This document shows positions 27,613-35,750 of a stretch of DNA of 64,000 nt, piece by piece. Source of the DNA: Candidatus Villigracilis saccharophilus (GTDB lineage: Bacteria > Chloroflexota > Anaerolineae > Anaerolineales > Villigracilaceae); NCBI GenBank assembly GCA_016709305.1, contig JADJNA010000016.1:1-64000 (forward strand), read 5' to 3'. The notes below the pieces were generated by a model. It worked only from the letters and a program-made list of their open reading frames with translations, did not search any database and had not been told where the DNA came from. Numbering within the stretch: position 1 is the first letter of the stretch; every line of letters starts with the position of its first letter. The translations under genes were made by a program, and so were the position numbers.

Positions 27613-28063
27613 GAATTTATAACGACAAATGAAATCAGATAAACTCAAATTACCGATAAAAACAGCTTCAAAATTGCCCGTAAATCATGCCCATCTGCGC
27701 TAAATTGGATGTAAAATGGGCTCCGCCCAAAAAACAAGTCTTGATTAAAACAAAAATATAAAGTATCTTTCGAGGCACAAATCCACGGGTTCGCGGGAAG
27801 GATTATGAATATAGACAAGGAACAAACAAGAGACAGGATCTTCAAATACATTAATTCCGTTTGGCACAGACTGACCTACTGGCAAAAAATGCGCATCTCT
27901 TTTTTGATCTGGAAGCAGATCTTCATGAACAAAATTCGTCAAATCCCCATATATTGGATCAAGACCCAATTTTAGTACTTACGAGCTGTAGATGGAACAG
28001 AGCTGAAGCACCGATCATGGAGGGAATCAAGCCGAATGATTTGTTCTTTTTTATGAGGCTATC
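27613..28063. other. Intergenic region with possible small frames
   Basis: Between the HD-GYP sensor and the diguanylate cyclase. A 56-codon frame from ATG 27805 to 27975 has GAAGGATT before it; an overlapping frame from about 27861 reads LFFDLEADLHEQ and DQDPILVLTS, coding-like in composition. They could be two pieces of one frameshifted small protein. No family is recognised and I do not call a gene. A promoter for the cyclase is expected here. Confidence 0.35.
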
Positions 28064-28918
28064 TTGCACCGCCTGTTTCAAAAAATTCACACCTGGTTTC
28101 GCAAAAGATCCAAATCTTCGATCCTGACGATCCTCCTGTCCATCACCCTTCTCTTTGGATGGGTAGATTACATAACAGGCTTTGAAGCTACCTTCTCGTT
28201 TTTCTATTTGATCCCGATCGCAATCGCCACATGGTATATTGGAACGAAGAGCGGGTATTTCATTACTTTTCTGAGCATGACGATCTGGGTCGTTTCAAAC
28301 TTCGCTGCGGGGGAAAAATATTCCACGGAATTAATTCGCTACTGGAACACATCCATACGAACCGTGGTGTTTATTTTCATCGTCCGCCTGCTGGAAGAAT
28401 TCAAACACGCCTTACACCATGAGCGCCTGCTCGCCCAGACCGATCACCTGACGGGCATTCCCAACAGGCGCGAATTTTACTTCCAGGCCGAGGTGGAACT
28501 TCGGCGCGCCGGCCGTTTCAAACGCCCGATCACGATCGCATATATTGATGTGGACACCTTCAAACAGATCAACGATCAATTCGGACATTCGGAAGGCGAC
28601 CACACACTGCAGATCGTCGCGCAATCCATCCAATCCAGTATCCGCCAAACAGATATTGTTGCGCGTCTCGGCGGGGATGAGTTTACTGTGCTTTTGCCCG
28701 ACACAGATCAAAACGGAGCGGCATCCGTCATTAACAAAGTTCAAGCCGCGCTTGCAGATGAAATGGAAAAAACAAGACCGGATGCCACCCTCAGCATCGG
28801 CGTGGTCACATTCGAAAATTTACCCGCCTCTGTGGATGAGTTGCTGCACAGGGCTGATGAGATCATGTACGAGGTGAAAGCAACAGGAAAGAATGGGGTG
28901 AAATTCAACCGGATATAA
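28064..28918 (+). CDS. Membrane-anchored diguanylate cyclase (GGDEF)
   Basis: A 284-residue protein starting at TTG with GAGG six bases upstream. Residues about 20-115 contain four membrane helices, followed by a short coiled coil and a GGDEF domain: DHLTGIPNRREFY, FGHSEGDHTLQ, and the active site ARLGGDEFTVLLP. An inhibitory RxxD site (RQTD) lies five residues before it. It makes c-di-GMP from two GTP. The partner phosphodiesterase gene is directly upstream, and a strong terminator follows. Confidence 0.9.
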   Translation: MHRLFQKIHTWFRKRSKSSILTILLSITLLFGWVDYITGFEATFSFFYLIPIAIATWYIGTKSGYFITFLSMTIWVVSNFAAGEKYSTELIRYWNTSIRTVVFIFIVRLLEEFKHALHHERLLAQTDHLTGIPNRREFYFQAEVELRRAGRFKRPITIAYIDVDTFKQINDQFGHSEGDHTLQIVAQSIQSSIRQTDIVARLGGDEFTVLLPDTDQNGAASVINKVQAALADEMEKTRPDATLSIGVVTFENLPASVDELLHRADEIMYEVKATGKNGVKFNRI

Positions 28919-28962
28919 AACTTCTCATGCCTATCATATTCCGCTGCTGACATTAATAATCC

Positions 28963-29003
28963 AAAAAGGTGACATTCACAGAAACTTGAATGTCACCTTT
29001 TAT
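28963..29003. terminator. Bidirectional terminator between cyclase and nrdJ
   Basis: A long stem AAAAGGTGACATTCA/TGAATGTCACCTTTT with a short loop; T-rich on the plus strand and, in reverse, T-rich for the minus strand. It separates convergent genes. Confidence 0.88.
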
Positions 29004-29034
29004 TTCACCTACGAGCGTTCAAAATTTACAAACC

Positions 29035-31617
29035 TTAACACTCACTAAATCCGCAGGCATAGCACTTGCGGCAGCCTTCTTCATTCACTACCGCAGCCTC
29101 GCCGCACTCCGGACAGAGGTCACCGATCTTCATGGCATGAGCGTGGCCATCCGCGTGATGCCCATTCCCATTGGATTTTTCCTCTTCTGGTATCGTCGTG
29201 CCGTCTTTCTCGCGCAGATATTGATCCAAAACCTGACCAATACCATCAGGCAGTGATCGGACGCGGTTAATACCAAACCCCAGCGAACGCCCACCGCCAA
29301 TGCCGATCAGCTGGCGTACCACTTCGCGCATTCGGTCAAGCGGCGCAACGGGTGAAGCCATGCGCAGAATGTAGGAGACCAATCTTCCGATCGCTTCCGA
29401 TACAGCCGCAATTTCAGAACCCGCCTTGGCAGTATTGATAAAGGCTTCGAAAGGCTGCTCACCGCCGTTCTCGTTAATGGTGATAAAAGCTTTCCCGACA
29501 GGCGTCTCAACATTGAACGTACGCCCTGAAAGGGAGCGCGGCCGCGGCTTCTTTGTCCCGTGCCACAAAGTCCCGGCAGGGGAAATATCTGTTTGAGCAG
29601 GAGCAATTGTCGGCGTGGTTTGTTGCGGCGCGACTTTCTTATCTGCGGTGGCCTTTGTTTCAAGCACAACTTTGTCGCGTGAACCAGTCACGTACACTGT
29701 AATTCCTTTACAGCCGAGTTCCCATGCCAGCATATAGGCATTGGCGACATCCTCCTCAGTGGCGTTCTCGTGGAAATTCACTGTCTTCGATAGCGAGTTA
29801 TCCACAAAAGCTTGCAAAGCGGCCTGCGTGCGGACATGCTCATCAGCGGTAATATCAGCAGAAACCACAAAGGTATCGCGCACAGCCTGGGGAATTTCGG
29901 TAATGTTCTGGCATGAGCCTTCGTTCATGACCTGTTCCACGATCTCCTGGCGTTTCTCTTCGCCGAGCCCGAGCTTCTTGAGCGCCTCATCGAAACGCGG
30001 GCTGGCATAGGTCAACTTGAGATCCTTGCCGTTGTCGTTAACATGGCGAATATAGGCGAGCGCGAAGACAGGCTCGCAGCCATAGCCTTCACAGCCAGCC
30101 ACAGTGGCGATGGTTCCTGTCGGAGCGACGGTGGTCTGCGCGGCGTTTCGAATCCCATGCTGTTTAATTCCGCTGGTGATCGCATCCCACTTAACCTCAG
30201 GCATGCCCCAGTTATGCTGATAGTTGACCAGCGATCTAGGCGCCTGCCATTTCATATCATCCATGTCATAAATCGAGCCTTCAATGGCGGGGAAAGGTCC
30301 GCGCTCTTCGGCAAGCTCAACGCTGGTCTTCATGGCGGTATAGCGCACAAATTCCATGATCTGCGCCCCGAACTCCTGCCCTTCCTTTGAACCATAGCGC
30401 ACGCCGACATGGTACATCAAGTCCGCGAGACCCATAATGCCGAGACCGATACGCCGCGCGCGATGGGCGGCTTCCTTCAGTTGACCGACCGCGGGCACAT
30501 AGGCATTCGCTTCAACCACATCATCAAGGAAGCGTGTGGCGGTCACAACGGACTGCCGCAGGGTTTCCCAATCAACCGAGTGATCAGGTCCGCAATGCTC
30601 GTTAAGATTAACAGAACCAAGACAGCAGTTCTCGTACGGTCCAAGCCATTGCTCACCGCATGGGTTTGTGGCTTCGAGTGGATACAAATGCGGGACGGGA
30701 TTACCGCGATTGGCGGCGTCCAGGAACAACACGCCTGGTTCGCCGTTATGATGTGCCTGGGTGACGATCTTATTGAACAACTCGCGCGCATTTATTTTCT
30801 TATACGTATTGATTTTGATCCCGGCAGCCTCGGCTTGTTCCAAGGTTCCGCTGAAACCGTGGTGTTTCATTTCCTTCATGTCAGGGAAGCGCAGTTCCCA
30901 TTCTTCATCATTCTTTACGGCACGCATAAAAGCATCGGTAATGCCAACCGAAATGTTGAAGTTCGTGATCTGGTTCTCGTTGATCTTGCAGGTGACGAAA
31001 TCCTCCACATCCGGGTGGTCGACACGCAGAACCGCCATATTCGCGCCGCGGCGCGTGCCGCCTTGCGCGATCTCACCAAAGGCGTGGTCATACACTTTCA
31101 AGAATCCCACAGGTCCAGTCGCCTGCCCCGCTGAAGTTTGCACAAGCGCTCCATGCGGGCGCAAGCGTGAGAAGGAGAAGCCATTACCACCGCCTGTCTG
31201 CTGGATCAAGGCGGCATCGCGCAAAGTCTGAAAGATACCCGCGCTATCACGTCCCATGTCATCGGAAATGGGAAGCACAAAGCAGGCGGCCAATTGTCCG
31301 AGCGGCGTGCCCGCGCCGGTAAAAGTGGGAGAGTTCGGGAAAAATTTCTTGCTGCTCAATAAATGGTAATACTCAACGGCGCGCTTCTCAATATCAGCAC
31401 CCCACTCCATTTCAACTTTTGCGACATGATAGGCAACGCGCCAGAACATTTCCTCCACGTTCTCGGCGGGCTTGCCATCATCGCCACGGCGGACATAACG
31501 CTTCATCAACACCTGACGCGCATTATCAGTCAACTGAGCCTTGGGCAATCCTTTTGGCATTGGAGGCGTGGGAAGTAACCCATTATTCGATTTAACTTCA
31601 GCAGCTTTTGCAACCAT
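29035..31617 (-). CDS. nrdJ: Adenosylcobalamin-dependent (class II) ribonucleotide reductase
   Basis: An 860-residue enzyme that reduces ribonucleotides to deoxyribonucleotides using adenosylcobalamin. The active-site loop NPCGEQWLGPYENCCLGS (318-335) carries the Asn, thiyl-radical Cys320 and Glu of the family; TGGGNGFSFSRLRP and GGTRRGANMAVLRVDHP are also diagnostic. The C-terminus has a four-Cys zinc motif, CPECGEAAVVNEEGCRKC, and a CYACGFSEC tail of the kind that passes electrons from thioredoxin. TCAGGAGAG lies before the start. It is in an operon behind nrdR. It is the only ribonucleotide reductase in the window; with the corrinoid methyltransferases it shows strong cobalamin dependence. 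Confidence 0.95.
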   Translation of the reverse strand: MVAKAAEVKSNNGLLPTPPMPKGLPKAQLTDNARQVLMKRYVRRGDDGKPAENVEEMFWRVAYHVAKVEMEWGADIEKRAVEYYHLLSSKKFFPNSPTFTGAGTPLGQLAACFVLPISDDMGRDSAGIFQTLRDAALIQQTGGGNGFSFSRLRPHGALVQTSAGQATGPVGFLKVYDHAFGEIAQGGTRRGANMAVLRVDHPDVEDFVTCKINENQITNFNISVGITDAFMRAVKNDEEWELRFPDMKEMKHHGFSGTLEQAEAAGIKINTYKKINARELFNKIVTQAHHNGEPGVLFLDAANRGNPVPHLYPLEATNPCGEQWLGPYENCCLGSVNLNEHCGPDHSVDWETLRQSVVTATRFLDDVVEANAYVPAVGQLKEAAHRARRIGLGIMGLADLMYHVGVRYGSKEGQEFGAQIMEFVRYTAMKTSVELAEERGPFPAIEGSIYDMDDMKWQAPRSLVNYQHNWGMPEVKWDAITSGIKQHGIRNAAQTTVAPTGTIATVAGCEGYGCEPVFALAYIRHVNDNGKDLKLTYASPRFDEALKKLGLGEEKRQEIVEQVMNEGSCQNITEIPQAVRDTFVVSADITADEHVRTQAALQAFVDNSLSKTVNFHENATEEDVANAYMLAWELGCKGITVYVTGSRDKVVLETKATADKKVAPQQTTPTIAPAQTDISPAGTLWHGTKKPRPRSLSGRTFNVETPVGKAFITINENGGEQPFEAFINTAKAGSEIAAVSEAIGRLVSYILRMASPVAPLDRMREVVRQLIGIGGGRSLGFGINRVRSLPDGIGQVLDQYLREKDGTTIPEEEKSNGNGHHADGHAHAMKIGDLCPECGEAAVVNEEGCRKCYACGFSEC

Positions 31618-31705
31618 TTGATACTCTCCTGATAAAATTTTGTAAATTCAACAAATACACAACGATGGCGGTCCGCCAGCGAACAGAGCGCCATCCTGGC
31701 TAAGA

Positions 31706-32155
31706 TTAATCTTCGAGAAGTTGATCTATTTCCGTACGGATCGATTGCAGATCATCGAGCCCCAAATACACAATTGCATAGCGGATATACGCGATCTGGT
31801 CCGCCTCTTTAAGGGTCGCCATGACCAGGTCACCGACGACGCGCGAAGAAACTTCAGCCTTGCCAAGCTTCTGCAGGGATGTTTCCACATGCCCGATCAT
31901 GCGTTCAATATCCGCCGCAGAGACTGGACGCTTGGCGCATGAAATTCGTATACCCCTCGCCAATTTCTCACGGTCAAATTCCTCGCGCGCGCCATCCTGC
32001 TTGATCAGCAAAGGAGTGGCCAATATGGGGCGTTCGTAGCTGCTGAAGCGTTGACGGCACTTCAAACACTCGCGACGGCGTCGAATCCCTCCATGACTAT
32101 CGTGGGAAGTATCCAGCACCTTTGAATCATGGTGTTTACAATAGGGGCAGCGCAT
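31706..32155 (-). CDS. nrdR: Transcriptional repressor NrdR
   Basis: A 149-residue repressor of normal length. The N-terminal zinc ribbon MRCPYCKHHDSKVLDTS ... CLKCRQRFSSYER is followed by an ATP-cone (LLIKQDGAREEFDREKLARG, IRYAIVYLGLDDL). NrdR senses ATP/dATP and represses ribonucleotide reductase genes. It is 88 bases upstream of nrdJ in the same orientation; a GATGGCG/CGCCATC hairpin lies between them. Tandem candidate NrdR boxes overlap its promoter region, which suggests autoregulation of the pair. Confidence 0.95.
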   Translation of the reverse strand: MRCPYCKHHDSKVLDTSHDSHGGIRRRRECLKCRQRFSSYERPILATPLLIKQDGAREEFDREKLARGIRISCAKRPVSAADIERMIGHVETSLQKLGKAEVSSRVVGDLVMATLKEADQIAYIRYAIVYLGLDDLQSIRTEIDQLLED

Positions 32156-32188
32156 TCAATCTCTCCGATTTTAGAACAAATGTTAGAG

Positions 32189-32272
32189 CCATATATGGGC
32201 GTTTACGCACTGCATCCCCGTACATATGGTCAAAGTGTTCGGCATTTTAGCACCAACCATATTCGTTGGCAA
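32189..32272 (-). promoter_or_regulatory. nrdR-nrdJ promoter with candidate NrdR boxes
   Basis: On the minus strand, -35 TTGCCA (32272-32267) and -10 TAAAAT (32249-32244) are separated by 17 bases. Downstream lie two palindromic AT-core elements, ACCATATGT (centre 32225.5) and CCATATATGG (centre 32193.5), exactly 32 bases apart. NrdR sites in many bacteria are two boxes about three helical turns apart, so spacing and place fit. The box sequences are only partly consensus. Confidence 0.6.
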
Positions 32273-32347
32273 GAGGACTTTGGTTCTGCCATTTCTTAAA
32301 ATATCCCCCATTCAAATTTTTTAAGTTTAGGTCATTTCAGTTCAACT

Positions 32348-33202
32348 TTAAAGTTCCTTCAGGAATTTCATCACCAGTGGATTAAATTTCTCAGGGTGAC
32401 ATTGATGCGGCACATGTCCGCATATGGGCAGGGCGTGGGAAGCCACAATGTTGGGTAGTATTTTTTTTAAGTATGGAAATGATTCAGGCGCAAGGGTCTG
32501 GTCACGCTGACCCCAAATGAGAAGAGTCGGCCGATCAATGCGCGGCATTTCCAGGGTCAGGTGCGGAAGCGTATATGGAATGTTATAAATGCCGGCAGAG
32601 GCGCGGGAAAAATCCAACGCGGTTTGATATCGAATATGTTCGGGCAGCATATGCGGCTCGCTTTGACCGCCATAAAAATTCGCGCTGCTTAGATCCACAA
32701 AAATACGGAAAAGCCGGTATGGCGTGCGCTTAATCAGTTTGGTATTTAACAACTGCTTCCGAAATAGAAAACGCATAAACGGCGGAAGCTGTTGGATATC
32801 ATAAAACGGGTTGACCAATATAAGCGCGCGTACCCTTTCCGGATGGCGAAGCGCATACTGTAGAATAATTCCGCCGCCTAATGAATGACCGACAAGGATC
32901 ATTGAGCGGGTGATATGTTGTGAATCGACCCATTCGGAGAAATGGTCAAAAACCGCGTCAAATGTAAATTCATTGTGGTCAAGCGGCTTGTGACTTTCGC
33001 CGTGTCCGAAGAGATCGAGGGCGCGCGCGGTATATCCTGATTCAGCAAGGACTGGCAAGAGGTCGTCCCAATCGTGAAGGGAAGCGGCCAATCCATGAAC
33101 AAGAATAACGGGCTCATTGGCTGGGTCGCCTTGCTGCACATACTTTACAAGATTATCGTTTTCAAGCACCCCGCTCTTTGGTAGCACTTCATCCTTCATC
33201 AT
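32348..33202 (-). CDS. Alpha/beta hydrolase
   Basis: A 284-residue hydrolase: oxyanion-hole segment VILVHGLAASLHDW, nucleophile elbow GHSLGGG, catalytic Asp in LLIWGQRDQTLAP and His in ICGHVPHQCHPE. No signal peptide. The substrate is unknown. The gene follows the hydrolase/ligase fusion by 20 bases and is probably co-transcribed with it, which suggests a linked role in lipid or ester metabolism. Confidence 0.85.
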   Translation of the reverse strand: MMKDEVLPKSGVLENDNLVKYVQQGDPANEPVILVHGLAASLHDWDDLLPVLAESGYTARALDLFGHGESHKPLDHNEFTFDAVFDHFSEWVDSQHITRSMILVGHSLGGGIILQYALRHPERVRALILVNPFYDIQQLPPFMRFLFRKQLLNTKLIKRTPYRLFRIFVDLSSANFYGGQSEPHMLPEHIRYQTALDFSRASAGIYNIPYTLPHLTLEMPRIDRPTLLIWGQRDQTLAPESFPYLKKILPNIVASHALPICGHVPHQCHPEKFNPLVMKFLKEL

Positions 33203-33222
33203 TCAGTCTTCATCCTTAATAA

Positions 33223-35691
33223 TTATTCCCCTGAAATTTGTTTGCCATATCGTTTTGCCAGCTCACGCCGTAGAACCTTGCCGATGAACGTCCGCGGGAA
33301 ATCATCCATGAAGATCACGAAGCGCGGGATCAACTGCGGAGGCAGCCGCCGCCTACAATACGCAATGACCGACTCGGGGGTTGGGCGTTCCTTGCCCGCG
33401 ATCACAAATGCGAACGGGTTTCCAGCCACCGCAACTACCACCACTTCTTTTACCTGGGGAATCTCATAGATCACTTCTTCCACATCCCGCGGGAAGGCCG
33501 GCTTACCCGGCTTGTCGGGGTACCACATATCGGCCTTGCGTGCGACGATACGGAAATACCCATCCTCATCCATTTGCGCCACGTCACCGGTCAGCAACCA
33601 GCCATCGTCCATGAGGACTGCGTTAGTGGCATCTGGATCTTTCCAGTACCCCATCATCACCTGAGGACCACGTACCGCCAATTCACCGATCTGCCCCGGT
33701 TCCACTTCCTTGCGCCCACGCGCAAGGTCAACAACCGCCGCTTGTGTGGAAGGCAAAGGGATGCCGATCGTGCCGACCTTACGATTACCGCCAAGCGGAT
33801 TTGCGTGGGTGACAGGCGAGGCTTCGGTCAAGCCGTAGCCTTCAACAAGTTTCCCCTTTGTTAGTTTTTCGAATGATTCCTGCACTTCGATATGCAGTGG
33901 AGCGGAACCGCTGATACATGCCTTGATGGAATGGATCCCATATTTCCGCACGCCTTTAAAATTACTAATGGCATTATACATATTCGGCACGCCGGAAAAA
34001 ATCGTTGGCTTGTATTTTTTAATTGTCTTAAGAATATCGCGGATCTGAAATTGGGGTTTCAGGATCAATGACGCGCCAAGGGACACAGGCACATTCAAAG
34101 AGGTTGTGAGGCCGTAACTGTGCGAAAATGGAATGGCACATAGGAAACGTTCCTTTCCCTCTTCTGCCTTGGGCATCCAATGACGGGTCTGCAGCGCATT
34201 CGCAACAAGATTGCGGTGCGACAGCATTACACCTTTGGCGTCACCGGTCGTTCCGCCTGTAAATTGAATGACAGCCAGGTCTTCCGGAGCAACATGAACC
34301 GTGGGCGATTGCGAGCTTTGGCCTGATATCCAACGACGAAATCGCATCGCGCCCGGCACATTCAACCCACGGTTACGCCAACGCGAGATGGATTTCCTGG
34401 GCAGGGATAGATATTCACCCGCATCGGTCAACACAACAAGCGGTAATCCGCTGTTCATTTGAACCTGTCTTGCCAACCCAGACCATAAGTTCAAAGTGAC
34501 CAGCGCGCGCGCTTCCACTTCCTTTACCTGACGGGTCAATTCTTCAGCATCTGCCATAGGCGGGGTGAATACAGCGACCGCGCCCGCCTTGAGTACACCG
34601 TAAAATGCGATTACGGCCTGCGGAATATTTGGCAGATATAAAACCACACGCGCCCCCTTACCAATTCCCATAGCTGCCAACGCGTTGGCAAATCGATTCG
34701 CTTCATGATTCAATTTTCGATACGAAATCTGCGCGCCCTCAAAATATATTGCAACGCGGTTGGGGTATCTCCGCACCGCAGAACGTAAAAGATGATGCAA
34801 TGGAATGCGCGGAATGCCGATCGTATACGGCACGCCTTCTTCATAATGTTTCAGCCACGGACGCTCGGCAGGCAGCTCTTCACGGTCAGGCTTTATTACA
34901 GCAGCCAGATCATCGCGCCACGATCTTTTGGATTCGCCCCCGAGGAATCGCGTTATCGCACGATTGACCGCTTCGCGGCGCTCCAGCATAACCATGTGAC
35001 CCGATACGCCGATATCCTCCTCTTCTGCGTCGGGAATGGACGCGGCCACTTTCTCGAAAAGCGGTCGTTCGAAAACAGCATCACGGTGACCACGAATCAC
35101 CAGCGTTGGCACATTTAACTTTGCGAATTTATCCCACCCCACCCATTGACTTAAATTATCAAGATAAAAAGGTTTTAAAGCGTGCGGCGGACCAGAAAGC
35201 CATTTGCGCGTGAGCGGTTCGATCAAACGCAAAGACCATACCGGCAAATTAAGCCCAAGTTTGAAGAGCGGATTAAGTCTGAATTCGCCCGCGGTTGCCA
35301 TCATGATCAGACGTTCAACCCGCTCTGGATGATTCAAGGCAAAATCGGTTGCAATGGCGCCGCCAAAGGAATGTCCCACCAAGACTACCGGTGTGGATAT
35401 TTTTAATAGATCGAAAGCAGTTTCCAGGTCAAGCTGGATACGGGGCATGTCATAACCAGAAGATGGCTTGTCTGAGAGTCCATGTCCGCGCATATCCAAT
35501 GCGATGACGCGATTCTTCAAGGCAAATTTATGCAATTGATATTGCCACTGCATCGCCTGTCCGCCAAAGCCGTGGATAAAAACAAAAGTCCGCTCGGGAC
35601 GCTCGGGAGAAATATCAACTGCCGAGAGGCGCACAAGCGGGTCGGAAGAGACGCGTAATTCGTGACGGTAAAGGTCGAGGTCTATGTCCAT
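33223..35691 (-). CDS. Fusion of an alpha/beta hydrolase and a long-chain acyl-CoA synthetase
   Basis: An 822-residue single chain. Residues about 35-255 are an alpha/beta hydrolase (FVFIHGFGGQAMQW, nucleophile GHSFGGA, final His in GVSGHMVM). Residues about 290-822 are an AMP-forming ligase with the P-loop QFTGGTTGDAKGVMLSHRN, VEGYGLTEASPVTHANP, DGWLLTGDVAQMDEDGYFRI and the closing lysine in RTFIGKVLRREL. It is most like fatty-acid CoA ligases. The join could channel a fatty acid freed from an ester into its CoA thioester. An OleBC-type fusion was considered, but the nucleophile here is Ser, not Asp, and no oleA or oleD gene is near. Confidence 0.88.
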   Translation of the reverse strand: MDIDLDLYRHELRVSSDPLVRLSAVDISPERPERTFVFIHGFGGQAMQWQYQLHKFALKNRVIALDMRGHGLSDKPSSGYDMPRIQLDLETAFDLLKISTPVVLVGHSFGGAIATDFALNHPERVERLIMMATAGEFRLNPLFKLGLNLPVWSLRLIEPLTRKWLSGPPHALKPFYLDNLSQWVGWDKFAKLNVPTLVIRGHRDAVFERPLFEKVAASIPDAEEEDIGVSGHMVMLERREAVNRAITRFLGGESKRSWRDDLAAVIKPDREELPAERPWLKHYEEGVPYTIGIPRIPLHHLLRSAVRRYPNRVAIYFEGAQISYRKLNHEANRFANALAAMGIGKGARVVLYLPNIPQAVIAFYGVLKAGAVAVFTPPMADAEELTRQVKEVEARALVTLNLWSGLARQVQMNSGLPLVVLTDAGEYLSLPRKSISRWRNRGLNVPGAMRFRRWISGQSSQSPTVHVAPEDLAVIQFTGGTTGDAKGVMLSHRNLVANALQTRHWMPKAEEGKERFLCAIPFSHSYGLTTSLNVPVSLGASLILKPQFQIRDILKTIKKYKPTIFSGVPNMYNAISNFKGVRKYGIHSIKACISGSAPLHIEVQESFEKLTKGKLVEGYGLTEASPVTHANPLGGNRKVGTIGIPLPSTQAAVVDLARGRKEVEPGQIGELAVRGPQVMMGYWKDPDATNAVLMDDGWLLTGDVAQMDEDGYFRIVARKADMWYPDKPGKPAFPRDVEEVIYEIPQVKEVVVVAVAGNPFAFVIAGKERPTPESVIAYCRRRLPPQLIPRFVIFMDDFPRTFIGKVLRRELAKRYGKQISGE

Positions 35692-35750
35692 AAAAGAAGT
35701 TTACATGAGGCGGGCATGGATGTCAATTTGCATCAAAGATATTATGCCGT

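Noticed and set aside
32156..32347. Cobalamin riboswitch upstream of nrdR-nrdJ
   Set aside because: The B12-box pattern was looked for and not seen; promoter and NrdR-like boxes explain the region.
33223..35691. OleBC olefin-synthesis fusion
   Set aside because: The hydrolase nucleophile is Ser (GHSFGG) rather than the Asp of OleB, and no thiolase OleA or reductase OleD gene is nearby.
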